From Phallus indusiatus (taxonomy: Eukaryota > Basidiomycota > Agaricomycetes > Phallales > Phallaceae), in assembly GCA_027605045.1 (NCBI GenBank), contig JAQFWX010000154.1, positions 1-64,000 on the forward strand: a DNA stretch of 64,000 bases. The letters are read 5' to 3'. Below the pieces are notes generated by a model. It was not told where the DNA came from. It saw only the letters and a program-made list of their open reading frames with translations, and did no database searches. The translations under genes and the position numbers were made by a program. Below, one piece after another: positions 1-11,900 of the stretch (position 1 is the stretch's first letter; every line of letters begins with the position of its first letter).

Positions 1-1199
1 CTTTGATGATGGAGGTACCCATAATACAGCTCACGAAGACTCGGCAGATCGCGAATTAACCCCGGAATCAAAAGATCAGGCAACGGATACTGTGGCCGTA
101 AATATGGAGAACGACAACTTGGAAGAATCCGTGAAGAGGAGGAAAGGGCTTCGACTTGTAGATGAATATGGGAGAGTTAGGAAGTTCACTGAGGATGGGG
201 TGGAAGTCCCCTTAGATCGGAAAGGGAGCGGTTCCCAACCAGATCTAACAGCGCAACACCAGTCAACCTCTCTGTCCGGAATTGAGCCAATTAGCGTGAC
301 CGAGCAACAGAGCATTAGGAATACTAGTGTCGAAACAATGGAATATGATACGGATCGACTAGAAAACAGTAACAGCGAATATCTCGCTGAGCCGAATGAC
401 AAGAAAGCGGTTGTTGCTCATTTGACGAAGTCGCTGGGAAAAATGCAGGCGACTTTGGCCCAAGAAGAAGAAACGTAAGCATCAATTTTTATGCGCGCGT
501 ACTGTCCTCATCATTTTTCTACTTTTAGGTTAGCTACATCATTATCCAAAGATAAGACTGTAGATAATGGACGCTTGAACAGCCTTGCAACGGTGTCCAG
601 GACAGCGCGGTTAGAGAGAGAAAAGCTTGTTCATCGACTGGAAGCAGAAAAAAATGCCGAGGGGAAAATACAGAAGAAATTATTTACTGCGCGCAGTACG
701 GTAAGTTTTTATGTTCCGTATTGAGAAAATTACACATCTCATGTGCGTAACTTGTGGACAGTCGGCACATACACCCCGTGGCAGCTGGTGGCTTCGAAGA
801 TGGCGGTTACTTCTCCTTGGTTTGATATTGGAGTTTTGTTTTCTATATTTAGGATATCGGTAAGGAATGGTGATTTACATGTCAACGAACGTCTTATAGA
901 TGTCATACTGTGTCTTCAGGGTTGCTTTAGTGCATTCCAAACACCTTTGGCTAGGAACCCACTTCGACCCCTTCTATCCTGCGCTCTACATCCACAAATT
1001 GCAACCTATGTTTCTGAATCATCCCAACATGTTGCCCGTTAACTGGTCCGTATTTAGCGTGCCCAACACAATCGGAAACATAGAGATGGGATACACGATG
1101 AAAGATGTTGGGAGACGACTGTGGGATACAGCCTGGAATTGGAGATCGGTGTCCTGGGACAGCTGGGGGACTTTGGCACCACAAACGTGGCCATCTTGA
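1..1199 (+). CDS. Hypothetical protein with C-terminal membrane segment (5' end outside window)
   Basis: Partial gene. Exons read as <1..474, 529..700, 762..859 and 920..1199, with phases that agree across all three introns. The frame is open from base 2, so the start lies upstream. The product begins with a polar Ser/Glu-rich part containing a basic block (about 92-200). A charged stretch rich in Lys/Glu/Arg follows (529-700) and could be a coiled coil. One strongly hydrophobic segment preceded by WWLRRWR (about 800-850) looks like a single transmembrane helix. The last roughly 93 residues are rich in Trp and Pro, ending with a WDTAWNW/WDSWG pattern. I do not recognise the family; a basidiomycete-restricted membrane-anchored protein is the best description. 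The stop at 1197-1199 is about 400 bp before the next start codon on the same strand. Confidence 0.6.
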
Positions 1200-1606
1200 C
1201 GGGATCTTCAAAGCTGATGCAGAAGACTGGTGATCTTTAATTAAGACTGGTCTGTAACATATTCTTTTATTTTGTTTTGTCCTGGTGTACTAGTAGATGA
1301 TACGTATCATATTTTGGATCATCCTGTTCTAATCGACTTATACCACCATCATCACCGTAATACTATACCGAGCATTTTGAAATTGCTAGGCAACTGGCGT
1401 GCGTCACTTGCGGCAGGACAGCTCGGCTGGAAATGTCCACTAATCAGAAGTGTTCATCTTTGAGCCAACACAGGTGGACTTCTCAGATTGAATTATGAAA
1501 TTGTGAAATGATGGGTGTCTAAACGGTGATGCAGTATATGTATATAATTGATAATACAACTGCGTCGAGTGTTTGCTCACCTCCTTCCCGCCTTTTTTAT
1601 ACCAAA

Positions 1607-4571
1607 ATGTCCGAACCCGACTCCCAACTGCAAACACCCACCGCGGCCACCAGCCACTCCGGCGCACAGAGACCCCGCTTACGGCTTTCACATTCGAGCG
1701 GAGAATGGACACCGGACGTCGCTCCCGCCGACGGCTCCCTAAACAAAACGTCCTTTATGACTTCCCATGACTCACACAACAATCCAAAAATTTCAAATAG
1801 ACCGGCCGCCTTTCAATCCGATTTATCACAACACTTATCCCAGCCTCTTATTCGCTCCCCTAAACAACCAAAATCCCCTTGTTTCGTACACTCTTTACTA
1901 GACCGAGGTGTGTCCTTCCAAGAATGGCTTCAGCAGACTAGAGCAGCAAGTGTCGAGGTTGCCAAATCATTGCCAATTCCCGAAACCACAAACCAAATGC
2001 CTGACGACATCGAAGGAAAACGTAACTCATTCGGGTCTTCGTTTGATAAGCCTCACACAGATCTGGAAAGCGTCGACGAGGAAGACTTTGAGGAAGGAAC
2101 TGATGATTTCGAGGGTACCAGCAGTCTCACCCGTCAGCTGGCGGAGACAGCGGTGGGAGTTAGAGAAATGAGCAAACAGCTAGGCAAGTTCCATTAGACC
2201 TGTACCATTCATCCTTAGTTAACCGGGGTCACCTTGTTCAGGACGGGCAAGAGTCAAAGCAAACATTCAGAGCGTGATGATCATAACCAAGGCACGAGAT
2301 AATCACCTCATCAAGTTAACGCGAGAACTGGCACTTTATTTGATGAGCACCCCCCGCAACGGTAGTAAACGAGGACTAATAGTGTTGGTGACATCGTTCA
2401 CTTGCGTTATATTCTCAGTCTCAGTGGAATTTGCAGTTATGTTGATTCCCAGCTTCGAACATCGAAACGGTTCGATGCCGCAGGCATAGAAAGAGACTAT
2501 CCCGATCTTTTTGTGCCTTCTCCAAAACGCCGATCTTCTAGCAATACCTCTCTCTCATCCCTTTCGGAAAGGATGGAGCGAGATCGCCCAAAAGACGAAA
2601 AAGGTCATGGTCTCCTTCGCTATTGGACTAGCGATATGTGCAGTCGCAACCCCGAACTGTTTGATTTTGTAGTGACAGTATGCATCATTCAAGCTCATCG
2701 CTGTTTTCGCTATGGCTAATTTTTTTTATTCAAAGTTGGGTGGAGATGGCACCGTTTTATTCACTTCTTGGTTATTTCAACGAATTGTTCCCCCAGTTCT
2801 ACCCTTCGCACTTGGGTCTCTAGGATTCTTGACCAATTTCGATTTCGCTGATCACCAGGCAGTAATGGATTCTGCCATTGATTCAGGTATACGAGTGAAT
2901 TTACGCATGCGCTTCACTTGTACGGTCTACCGCGCCATAGCCCCCGAAAGAGGCAGGGGTAGGAAAGCTATTAAAAAAGCTGAAACAGGTGAAATTATGA
3001 TGAAAAATATTGGAAAAGAGGGCTGGGAAGCCCTGGAAGGAGGTTGGGCTGGCAGTGGTACTGCAACAACCCCATCCTCAAAAGACAAAGAAATCATGTG
3101 TTTTACTACGCGGCCTGTTGAGAGCTTTGAAGTTCTGAATGAATTAGTCGTTGATAGAGGGCCCAGCCCATACGTCAGTCTGTTGGAGTTATTCGGTTAG
3201 TATCTTTAATTCACTTATGACGATCGCTCCTCACTCATTTCAAAGGGGACGAACATCATATGACAACCGTACAAGCTGACGGCTTGACAGTCTCCACACC
3301 TACGGGCTCGACAGCATATTCGGTACGTCTTTACCTCTCCTTGATGGTAGTTAATTTTTCAAACCGCTCCATTAGCTCTCCGCAGGCGGATCCCTTGTTC
3401 ATCCGGAGATACCTGCATTACTCATCACTCCCATTTGTCCTCACACCCTCTCCTTCCGACCTATGTTACTTCCCGACAGTATGGAGCTGCGCATATGCGT
3501 TCCTTATAATTCCCGCAGCACGGCTTGGGCAAGCTTCGATGGTCGCGGCAGGGTTGAATTGAAACGTAAGTTCCTTGCTTACCTTATTAGAAGACAGATT
3601 TGATAATCTTTTTTGTAGAGGGCGATCACATCAAAGTGACTGCTTCTAAATACCCCTTCCCAACTGTGTGTGCGGACAAGCAATCGACTGATTGGTTCCA
3701 TGCTATCTCTCGGACGCTGAAATGGAACGAACGACAACGACAAAAGAGTTTCGTTGTGGTCGAGGAATCTTCCAACCCTCCTCATACACAAAAAGTAGCT
3801 ACTAAAGAGGTGGATGGCATTAAACAAAACCAGCATGATTTAGACGAAGAAGACGAAAATGACGATGAAGAGGAGGAGGAAGTTTACGATATTGATACGG
3901 CCACGGAGGGAGCTGCAGCAGACAGCGCTACCGAAGCAGTTGGTCATCAGAAAGCTATGGAAGACAATGTCAAAGCTAGAAATGCCGCGGCTGTCATAAT
4001 GCGTAATAATGGCGCACTCTCAGAATCGGGTCATTCTAGCAGCGGAATTGACTCGCCTAATCGATTTGCTGGACCTGTACCTCATCCTCGACCTCTCTCA
4101 CCCAGGCACCACGTTCTGGAAGATGTCACAGCCTACCAGTCAGACCCGTCTTCGCCGGGATACGATGAATACCGTTTAGAAGGTGAAATCGGGGACCGTG
4201 ATGATATCCGCGGTCCTAGAACCGCCAAAGAAAGCTCCAAAAGCAAGATACCCTTACATAGAGATTTAGATTCGGAAAATGTCCGTACTCCACGACCTCA
4301 TGAACACTATCCACGACACCATGAAATGACTCGTGCGAGACCTCTCGAAGTTCAGTCTGCACATCCCTCACGTCAACATCATCGTAGTCTTTATCCCCAA
4401 CATCAACATCATCACCATCATCACCACCATCCTCCTTCTCGTCTTATGCCAACTCCACACCGCCGTACACGCTCATTGTCGGCTGATCGCGGAGCCAGTC
4501 GAGCATTTGCGGTATGGGGCCACGACGAGAGTGATAGTAGTAACACCAGCGACAGTGACTCTCAATATTAA
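1607..4571 (+). CDS. NAD(+) kinase (ATP-NAD kinase)
   Basis: Phosphorylates NAD to NADP using ATP, the only route to NADP in most cells. Exons 1607..2183, 2242..2383, 2437..2677, 2736..3195, 3246..3322, 3376..3565 and 3619..4571 sum to 880 codons (879 aa). Family motifs are clear: [15 protein letters not shown] (GGDGT at residues 322-326, the catalytic/phosphate loop), the NFDFADH segment, TPTGSTAYS (491-499), and the SAGGSLVHP and [20 protein letters not shown] segments. The catalytic core is flanked by a roughly 190-residue Ser/Pro-rich N-terminal extension and a tail of about 310 residues. The tail has an acidic [13 protein letters not shown] block and an uninterrupted His run near 4400-4430. 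Intron 1 begins GCAAGT (GC-AG) and intron 2 begins GTTGGT; both are needed to keep the conserved frame. The start at 1607 is the in-frame ATG preceded by A bases (accaaaATG); an in-frame ATG at 1526 is less likely. Cytosolic location is inferred, since no targeting sequence is seen. Confidence 0.95.
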
Positions 4572-4758
4572 AAGCTTTTCTAAATTGCAAATAAGCACTT
4601 GGCTTGGTTCGTATTGCTTAGTTTTTTGTCTTTTTTGTTTATACATAGGGTCAGAATTATGTATGGTATTATTATCATTATATGCGCATTTGATGAATAC
4701 ACTTTTTTTAGTATTATTATTATCATTTACAAGTAATAGTAGTTTTTCTTTGTGTCTT

Positions 4759-6112
4759 TCAATCCTCGCCAGCGAGTGCCCTTTTGACTTCAAGCTTCTC
4801 TAGTACGGCTCTATGGAGACTGCTGCTTTTCTTCTTTGATGGTTTTGAGTTGCCTGATGATCGGGGTAAAGCTGTGTGAGAACTGCCTTGAGCTGCTGTC
4901 GTTGCTACTCCCGAACCAGATACTTCAGGGGCAAGATTTGAAGCTGCCGTAAGATGTGTGGGGATAATCAAAGGAGTTGCCCGAGGAGGCGGTGGCCACT
5001 GGTTTCAATGATGTTTCAAATCAGTATCATTCACAAATAGACGATGTAATAAATGTGTTGGTTTGTTTTTACTCACCCCTCTATTTGGCTGTTTGAAATG
5101 TAAAGCCGCCCAAGGCGGATAATCTTTTTCGAGACGAATAATGTGTTGTTCTAAAAATCGTATACGGTCTAACAAAGACACCGGCGGAGAAGGAACTAAA
5201 AACGGTCAGTATGAAACCAGAAAATGAAATGAAGAACATTTTACCGTGTCTGACAGCCAAATGTTCTTCCAAATTGGAAAATCTTTCCAGAATGCCAGAA
5301 TGCCTCTGGTCAGATTCGGGCGTGAGAGCTTCAGCCGTATCATTGTTCAGTTGATGGTGATGATACGTCTCCTCCGAGTGACCTTGTTCGAGTTTCAAAG
5401 TTCGAGCCAGAGGGCCATGTTCGTTTTTCGCGATATCATATTTTATTTGAGCGTCTCGATTGATTGGAATAGCATCGGTCCTTGCGCATGTCGGCGCATC
5501 GACTTCAACGGTCGTCGCATCGGATTCGGAAATTACGGTGGTGATACGTCTTCTCTTGCGTAAAAACTCGTTACGGTTGCTTAAATTATTTTTGGCACGA
5601 TTTTGAGCGATGAATTGTGATATCGTACGATTTAGCTGTGAAGTTTTGGTTTTGTTTAATTATTTCTGTGGTCTTTGGTGAACTGATTGTACGTTTACCT
5701 GTGAAGGCGTTGATGGCGTCGCGTTATCTGCAAAGGAAATCCAGTCAAGCTTGCTTTCTTCTTTAGTAATGGCTTGAGGACTTTGTCCGTTTTGAAACAA
5801 ATCCTACTTGTTCACTCGTCTAATGGAAGACAGAATTGCAGAGAATGACGGAGGCTTGCCTTAAGATCGGACGCCATTTTGTGCAACGCAGGATAAACCT
5901 CCTCGCTTTCCCAATCATGGTTCATAACAATCATATCATTTCTGAATCCTTTCAGAGTCTGTTCTAAACCAGCCTGTCACCAGAAAGAACAGAAATCATA
6001 ATTTCAGCAATGAATCTAGGAAAACCTAGAATTGATCTACACTTTTCAGAAATTGTTCAAAAACTATATCCCACCCAATATAATTGTTGTTCAATTGAGT
6101 TCCATTTTGCAT
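4759..6112 (-). CDS. Conserved fungal protein of unknown function, helical C-terminal half
   Basis: Six exons (6112..6041, 5973..5860, 5803..5699, 5635..5245, 5195..5077, 4998..4759) give a 346-residue product with consistent phases. The N-terminus (MQNGTQLNNNYIGWDIVFEQF) continues into a helical acidic segment, then a basic patch (LRKRRR). After a polar linker comes a likely helix/zipper, LLDRIRFLEQHIIRLEKD, followed by YPPWAALHF and WPPPPR; the tail is Ser/Lys-rich. Intron 2 starts GCAAGC, so it is another GC-AG intron. I do not recognise the family with confidence. The RIRFLEQHIIRLE helix resembles the MBIP/leucine-zipper style of chromatin co-factors, but that is only an impression. It lies tail to tail with the NAD kinase (187 bp apart) and 127 bp downstream of the decarboxylase gene. 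Confidence 0.7.
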
Positions 6113-6239
6113 CAGGAATAAATCTATGTGAGAGATAAAAAGAGAAGAGAAACAAGATCCAAAAAAAATTTCTTATGTAAGCAAGCGTTTTAGTACAGTA
6201 CTTTGAATTCCATCTAACAACAGCAGCAATAAATTGGTT

Positions 6240-7564
6240 TTAAGCAAGCACTTTCGGTAAACCATTCGGAGCTAGTAAACTTTCGTCGTCTGAAAGCACC
6301 CGAGGACCATCTCCGATGCGTGTGTGAATGAGTCCCTTGACTGCACCTTTCTCTGCTTGCTTAACGATTTGGTCGTTGAATCCAGTTGGCAAGGGAAGTT
6401 CACCTGGCGGTGTTTGGTTCGTAAATAATTTGAAAGGGTCTGAGAATTTCTGGGCTTGAGGGAAGTAACGTATGATGAGATTTATAATCTCTGGAATGTT
6501 CGCTGCCGGGGCGTAAATGACGGCATTGGGACCAGCATCGTAGGTATATGCGGCTTTGAGATGACCGGTGGTGGCAACTGCGACGCGGTTGTATTCCACT
6601 ATGAGTGCAATGATAGCTCGACTGACATCGTTCATGTAGAAAATGGGAGGGTCTGTGTCAAGACAGACAGCATGGAATTGGTTGGAGTCCTGCATAGTGA
6701 TTCTGGCAAACGTGTCAAAATCCTTTGCTTTTATGGCAGCGCTGATAGCAGCCATTCTCTCTGGAACGACTTTTGCAATTCGATGTTGTATAAGAGTAGA
6801 TGTCTCGACGGTTTGCTGCATACCGGAGGTGGAAGATGTATCTTTTTTGTGATCTGAAACGATCGCAATCACAGCATGCAAATCGGGCCAGTGTTCGCGA
6901 GGGGCGACTTCGACTGCGAGAGAATCTGAACCATCGGGTTTCTCGCCCTTTTCCCAAGCCACGAATCCGCCCATAAGTGATCTGCATGCTGAGCCTGAAC
7001 CTTGGCGTGCAATTAGAGAGAGCTCGCTAGGCGACGCTGGTAGTTTATAAAGAGCTGCTAAAGAAGCAACGAGGGCAGCAAATCCGGACGCTGACGATGC
7101 CAAACCAGCAGCGGTTGGAAAGTTGTTGTGAGAACAAATGTGAACGGCATAACCTGAGATCTATGATGTCGGTTAGAGAGACTGTAGAAAGAGAATAATG
7201 ACATCAAACACACTCACGACGGGAACATTTGGATCACTGTCCTCAACTTGACGACGACGCGCTTTGAGTTCGGCAATGCAAGTCGCTAGTCGACCAACAG
7301 GCTTTATCTCTTCCTCCTTACCATTGAGCCATAATCTGTCTTTTTGGAAGGTAGGATCCGCTCTGGATGTTGTCGTCGAGCGAAGATGATCTTGATCAAG
7401 TGTGACTGATAAGGATGAGTTTGTGGGTAGAATGAGTTTGGTGTCTCGCTTTCCCCAGTATCTGGATTTTTCGCGTTTGTCAAAGCGAATGTCATATATA
7501 TCTGGGCTCACTTTATGCAGGCGATGTTGACCGGGGCAGAGGCAGTGGCTTGGTAAGTGAGCAT
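6240..7564 (-). CDS. MVD1: Diphosphomevalonate decarboxylase (mevalonate pyrophosphate decarboxylase)
   Basis: Last step of the mevalonate pathway: ATP-dependent decarboxylation of mevalonate 5-diphosphate to isopentenyl diphosphate, feeding ergosterol, dolichol and prenylation. Three exons (7564..7512, 7461..7218, 7160..6240) give 405 aa, the usual fungal length (about 400). The N-terminus reads VNIACIKYWGKRD, the substrate-binding signature, with the first intron splitting the Lys of IKYWGK. The GHMP-kinase ATP loop is NNFPTAAGLASSASGFAAL. Downstream are the ARQGSGSACRSLMGGFVAW segment with the conserved Ser/Arg residues and YTYDAGPNAVIY near the C-terminus. The start codon lies 99 bp from that of the divergent dehydratase-like gene, so the two probably share a promoter region. 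Confidence 0.96.
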
Positions 7565-7663
7565 GATTTTGCAGACAGACTGCTAGAAAATGAGCTCATA
7601 TATGAGATAATATATACTATAGGCTAGCCGAGTCGCCGGGTCTCTTCTTTCTCTCGTACAACT
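7565..7663. promoter_or_regulatory. 99-bp divergent promoter between MVD1 and the dehydratase-like gene
   Basis: The only sequence between the two opposed start codons. It is AT-rich at the MVD1 side, with tatatgagataatatatac (about 7600-7618), and GC-rich near 7625-7640. No specific transcription-factor site is claimed. Confidence 0.5.
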
Positions 7664-8394
7664 ATGTTCAAATTTAAATCCTCGTCGCTGGTTAAATGCC
7701 GACTTCTGAGCGTTCCGCATGCGGCGACTCGGGTTACAGTAGGCACCATCTTTCTCAATTGTTATCATTCAGTCCCATCAATGCCCGAGTCCGGTATGAC
7801 AACTCTACCTCGAAAACCCCGATACCCTTGTCCTTTCATATCCGCGCAGGAAATCAGAAAATATTTGCCAGTGCTTTACAGATCAGATTGGTTCATTTCA
7901 ATTGGCAAATCAAACAACAACAGCTCAGTCCCTTGCACAATGCTGGCAAAGCATGTCGCCCTCGAGTCTCCGGAGTCAGCGGTGAGCTTCATGCAGGAGA
8001 CTGAGGAGACAGTAATCAAGCCGGAGAATGTATGTCAATAGGACAGTCAGGATCATCTCAACAAATACTCAATATAAGCTCATCGTAGCATCATCCCACT
8101 TGGGAACGACTGGAGAACGTCGTCCATGTTCGTGTGCTCACCCACAGTGCGTTGGCCCCGGAAGGGCGGAAGAACAAGAACGATCAACACGACTCGGGCA
8201 TAGAGATCTCTCAAAAACGACCGGGAATTACCCTCCGCGACATCCGATTCGCTCTGCTCGTAGAGAAACTGTTACTCAATTATCCTACTCAAAAGTCGGA
8301 TTCAGTTTCTTCGCTCTTCCAGCCTACAGACTTTGATCTGGTGCATAACTTGTGCCCTCTGCATAGTACTACCGACGAGAACACCTCTGGATGA
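7664..8394 (+). CDS. Pterin-4a-carbinolamine dehydratase-like protein, probable mitochondrial presequence
   Basis: Two exons (7664..8029, 8089..8394) give 223 aa. The core matches PCD/DCoH-like proteins: an RYPCPF...EIRKYL...LYRSDWFIS N-terminal helix/strand, an acidic helix, then the HHP motif at the start of exon 2, VHVRVLTHSALAP, and TLRDIRFALLVEKLL, in the order usual for fungal members. PCD proteins dehydrate 4a-hydroxy-tetrahydropterin; what the fungal protein acts on is not established. The first 40 or so residues (MFKFKSSSLVKCRLL...) are basic, hydroxylated and free of acidic residues, as in a mitochondrial presequence; initiation at the in-frame ATG at 7781 would remove it. The family length without presequence is about 100-170 residues, so an insert (about 8160-8215) and a C-terminal tail are extras. 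Confidence 0.75.
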
Positions 8395-8999
8395 CATTTT
8401 TCAATGACGGAACAAGTCAGATAAACACATGCTGATAACGAACCATGTTCAGACAGATTATCCATGCATCCCAGACTCATATGATCTTTCAAAACGTCGC
8501 GTACTTGGATGCCTGGGGGTTTACGCTTTCCGTATCCCCCGCTGACCCTATGGTCTACCGTTAAAGTAATCTCAAGTTGATAATAAGCTAGTATTCTGAC
8601 ACTGAGAGTTCGCGAGAGCGATCAATATATACTCTGCAAAAGAAGATTTCGGATTTCTTACGAGATCACTATCTCACTCGTGAACGTCAAAACTACTGCC
8701 ACCAGCTCTTAAGGACGACGAAGTCTTCACGCTTTTGTCAGCGGAATCTCTGACTTAGTCCGCCAAGTCTTTTATATTTGAAAAAGCTACTGCAAAACCT
8801 CTGCTTTGAACGTTTCTGAACGTATGTAAGACCAAAAACCAAGGTTCAATTCCAAAAAAAGTATATGTGTACATGTTTCATGTTACATAGATGCAAGCGT
8901 GAGAGTTAGGTAAGAGAGTTCAAAATGTTTCAAGATGAGACAGGCTTTTCAACCATCGTACTAAAGAGGGCTATTAGAACGAGTCTACAGAAGAACAAA
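8395..8999. other. Intergenic, convergent 3' flanks
   Basis: No gene seen; short frames only. It separates the convergent dehydratase-like and Ppo genes and presumably holds both 3' UTRs. Confidence 0.5.
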
Positions 9000-11900
9000 T
9001 CATGCACATACCACAACGTAAAGCGATCCGGGCCACGGTCCCCAATTTCCACTCGATGTTACGTACATCACATTATCCGTCTAATAACATAAAATATCAA
9101 TTAACGATCTTCGCTAATATATGTCATGCCTCACCTCGAGCTGCCTATCTATAAAGCTAGCTAGTACGCCTTGTGGTGCTGGCGCACGTCTTAAGTTGGG
9201 CAAATTGAAGATGATCTTAATGATCTCAGGAAGGGTCTACACATCACACCGGAGAATCAATATCATAAAAAGGGAAACGAACGCTGTCAACATACCTGGG
9301 AGACGAAGTCGACTCCAGGACAGTTATGGAAACCTGCACCCTGAAGTTGGTAGCTATCCTTAGGTCTGGTAGGGTCTACCGTCTGAGGATTAGGGAAGTC
9401 ACTGGGCTATATACGTATGAATGTCATGCATCAGATACAAAATTAGGTATGAAAAAAACTAGATAGGGAGACATACGTTCAGGTTCGCAGTTTTGAAGCT
9501 AGCGAACAACAAATCTCCCGCTTTGACCTGCAAGTCAGGTACTCCGGCGCCTTGAGAAACAGTCGTATCTGCAACAGCAGCACGGAATAGCCCGCCGAAT
9601 TGAGGATTGAGACGCATGGCCTCGCGGACATAGCCCTTGAGTAACTCTGCACTTTGCGCGTCGCTTTTCTTGCACAAGTCAATGAGCGCGGCGCGTTCGG
9701 TGGCTCGGGCGTCATCAAGATAGAAGTCAAGAACTTGAGCACAAGCTAGAAAATCCCAAGTTATTACCAAATAGAAAAGAAAGGTTTTCTTCATTATTAC
9801 CTTGAGAGTAATTGACCGAAGACCCGACTGCCAATCCAATAACACAAGCCACCATATCTTTCATCGGTCGTCCACTTTTTGCGAGCCTTTGCAAGAACGG
9901 ATAACACTCCTTCTGCTGTCCTAATGAAAGCGCGCGTCCGCCTAGCCCCTCCACGACCCCTACAAGACTTTTCGGCGCCGCCTCGTTAATACTCTGTTCA
10001 ATGATCCCATTCACAATCGTCGCTACCTGCTCCGCACCGGAACGCAACGACCATCCATGTTCAGGCTGAACATTCTCAAACACACACGTGAACAGAATAC
10101 TAAACATATCATTCACTTCTTGCTCCGTGAACGTTCCAAGCGGCTTATCGGGTGTCTTGAGCGAGATGCCACAAAGCTTGTCAGCGGCCCAGTGCACACT
10201 GACAAGATTGATAACGTCCTTGACAATGTCGACCACCTTTCCAGGTGTCCCATCATACGAGAACGACTTCTGCTTGATAAGATTCGTGGTCGTTTGCTTA
10301 TACCACGTAACATAGTCAGATACCGTCTGCGCGTCGGGCCACAACGCTCGCATACATATCGTCTTATCCGCAGTGTGCCTCTTCTCGTCATCGAACGTCA
10401 AGAAGAAGCCATACCCGTTCGTTAAAGCCGCCATGTCCGCGCCATATATCACTTTGAATACATCATTATTCGCGAAGACATTTCTTATACCCGTGAGGGT
10501 GGTGAGGACCTTCGGAATCGGTTGCGGTGTGGGACGCGAAAAGTCGTATTTATCCGCAAGCCCGAGCTTGGTGAGATTCTTCTTCGTCTCTGAAGGAATA
10601 AAGAATGGGAAGAGCCCATAGGCACTGTTAGCGGGATAGTGTCGTGGCAGATGACGGAATAGTAACTTGGGAATGGCAGCTCCGAAAGCACCGTTGTTAG
10701 GATCGCGTGCACAGTCTTGGAAGCCCCATGAGGTGAGGTTAGTTGGTGTGTAGTCGGCCGTGTAGAAGCGGTCACCGCGAACAAGGGCGATAGCATCACC
10801 CAAAATTGCACGCGTCATGGTGAAGCTGAATAGAATAAAATGAATCAGAATAGGTTCATAGTGTTGGAATATAAACGTCAAACGTACCCGCAGCAAATCC
10901 CACTTCCCGGTCCTAAAGCCTCAGTCTGTTCAGCTTGCAGACCAGGGTACAGCTCCAAATTCTCAATATGATTATACAACTGTCTTGCAGTATTCGCAAT
11001 GACTGGATCCGGATTCCAATCCTCAAAATCGTTGAAGGGCTTCAGCTTCAAAAACCTTCTGAACTCATTCATGGTGCATACGCCCCATTGACGAGCCTGT
11101 TGCATTGCCATAATTTCGATGACACGAAGCGATGCGGGAATACCTCTTGCGCGATACGCCCCTGCAACGTGCTCAGTCGCGTCCTGAAGAATCTTCGCTA
11201 GATCATCGTCGCTGAAAGTTCCATCGGGTCCACGCTTTAATCCTGCAAATGTGCGTTCCTTAGGTTCCGGGTTTATGGCGGTTAACGCAACCTTCGCTGC
11301 AGTCCCAAACTGCCCAGGAGTTACACTAGTCAAATCTGTATTCGCTCCGAAGACACCTTGGAACATGTTGTTCATCCATGTAATATCTTCCGCGGCAGTT
11401 GTTGCATGCCAGCGATAGAGCAAGTTGAACTCGACGCTGACATGATTGCCTTGTCCGCGCGGAACGGTATACCCATTCGAGTCCGTGAACTCGTCGAACG
11501 GCTGCATCGACCATGCGTTGCCATCACGCCCCAAACCAAGGAAGCCAGCGACGTAGTCGCCAAAGATAGCGGCCATAAAGTGTCCGCAATTAACAAGACG
11601 CGCAGTCTGGAAGATCTCCTCGTCTTGTTGGGCGAGGGCGGTAGGGTCGGTTGGAGGCGGGTTCGTCCAACGTTTGCGCTCGTTGATCTTAAGAAGCATA
11701 TCTGCGATGTAATTGTGATTTCGTGAGAAGATCACGAGGAGGGCAGAGGCAGCAGCAGGAACAAATCCGAGACGAGATTCAGCGAAGGTATCGGGGTACA
11801 GAAGTCCGCGACCTTGAGATTTGTCCCGCACTGTGTCTTGAGCGGCTTGGTTCTCCCCATAGAGCACAGAGAGATCAAGGTAAGAAGATGTGTCGTTGAT

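Noticed and set aside
743..1042. Frame with hydrophobic stretch at the first gene
   Set aside because: It reads in a different frame from the phase-consistent exon 762-859 and would break the downstream WDTAWNW segment.
10057..10425. Plus-strand frames antisense to the Ppo gene
   Set aside because: They mirror well-supported coding exons and have no domain resemblance.
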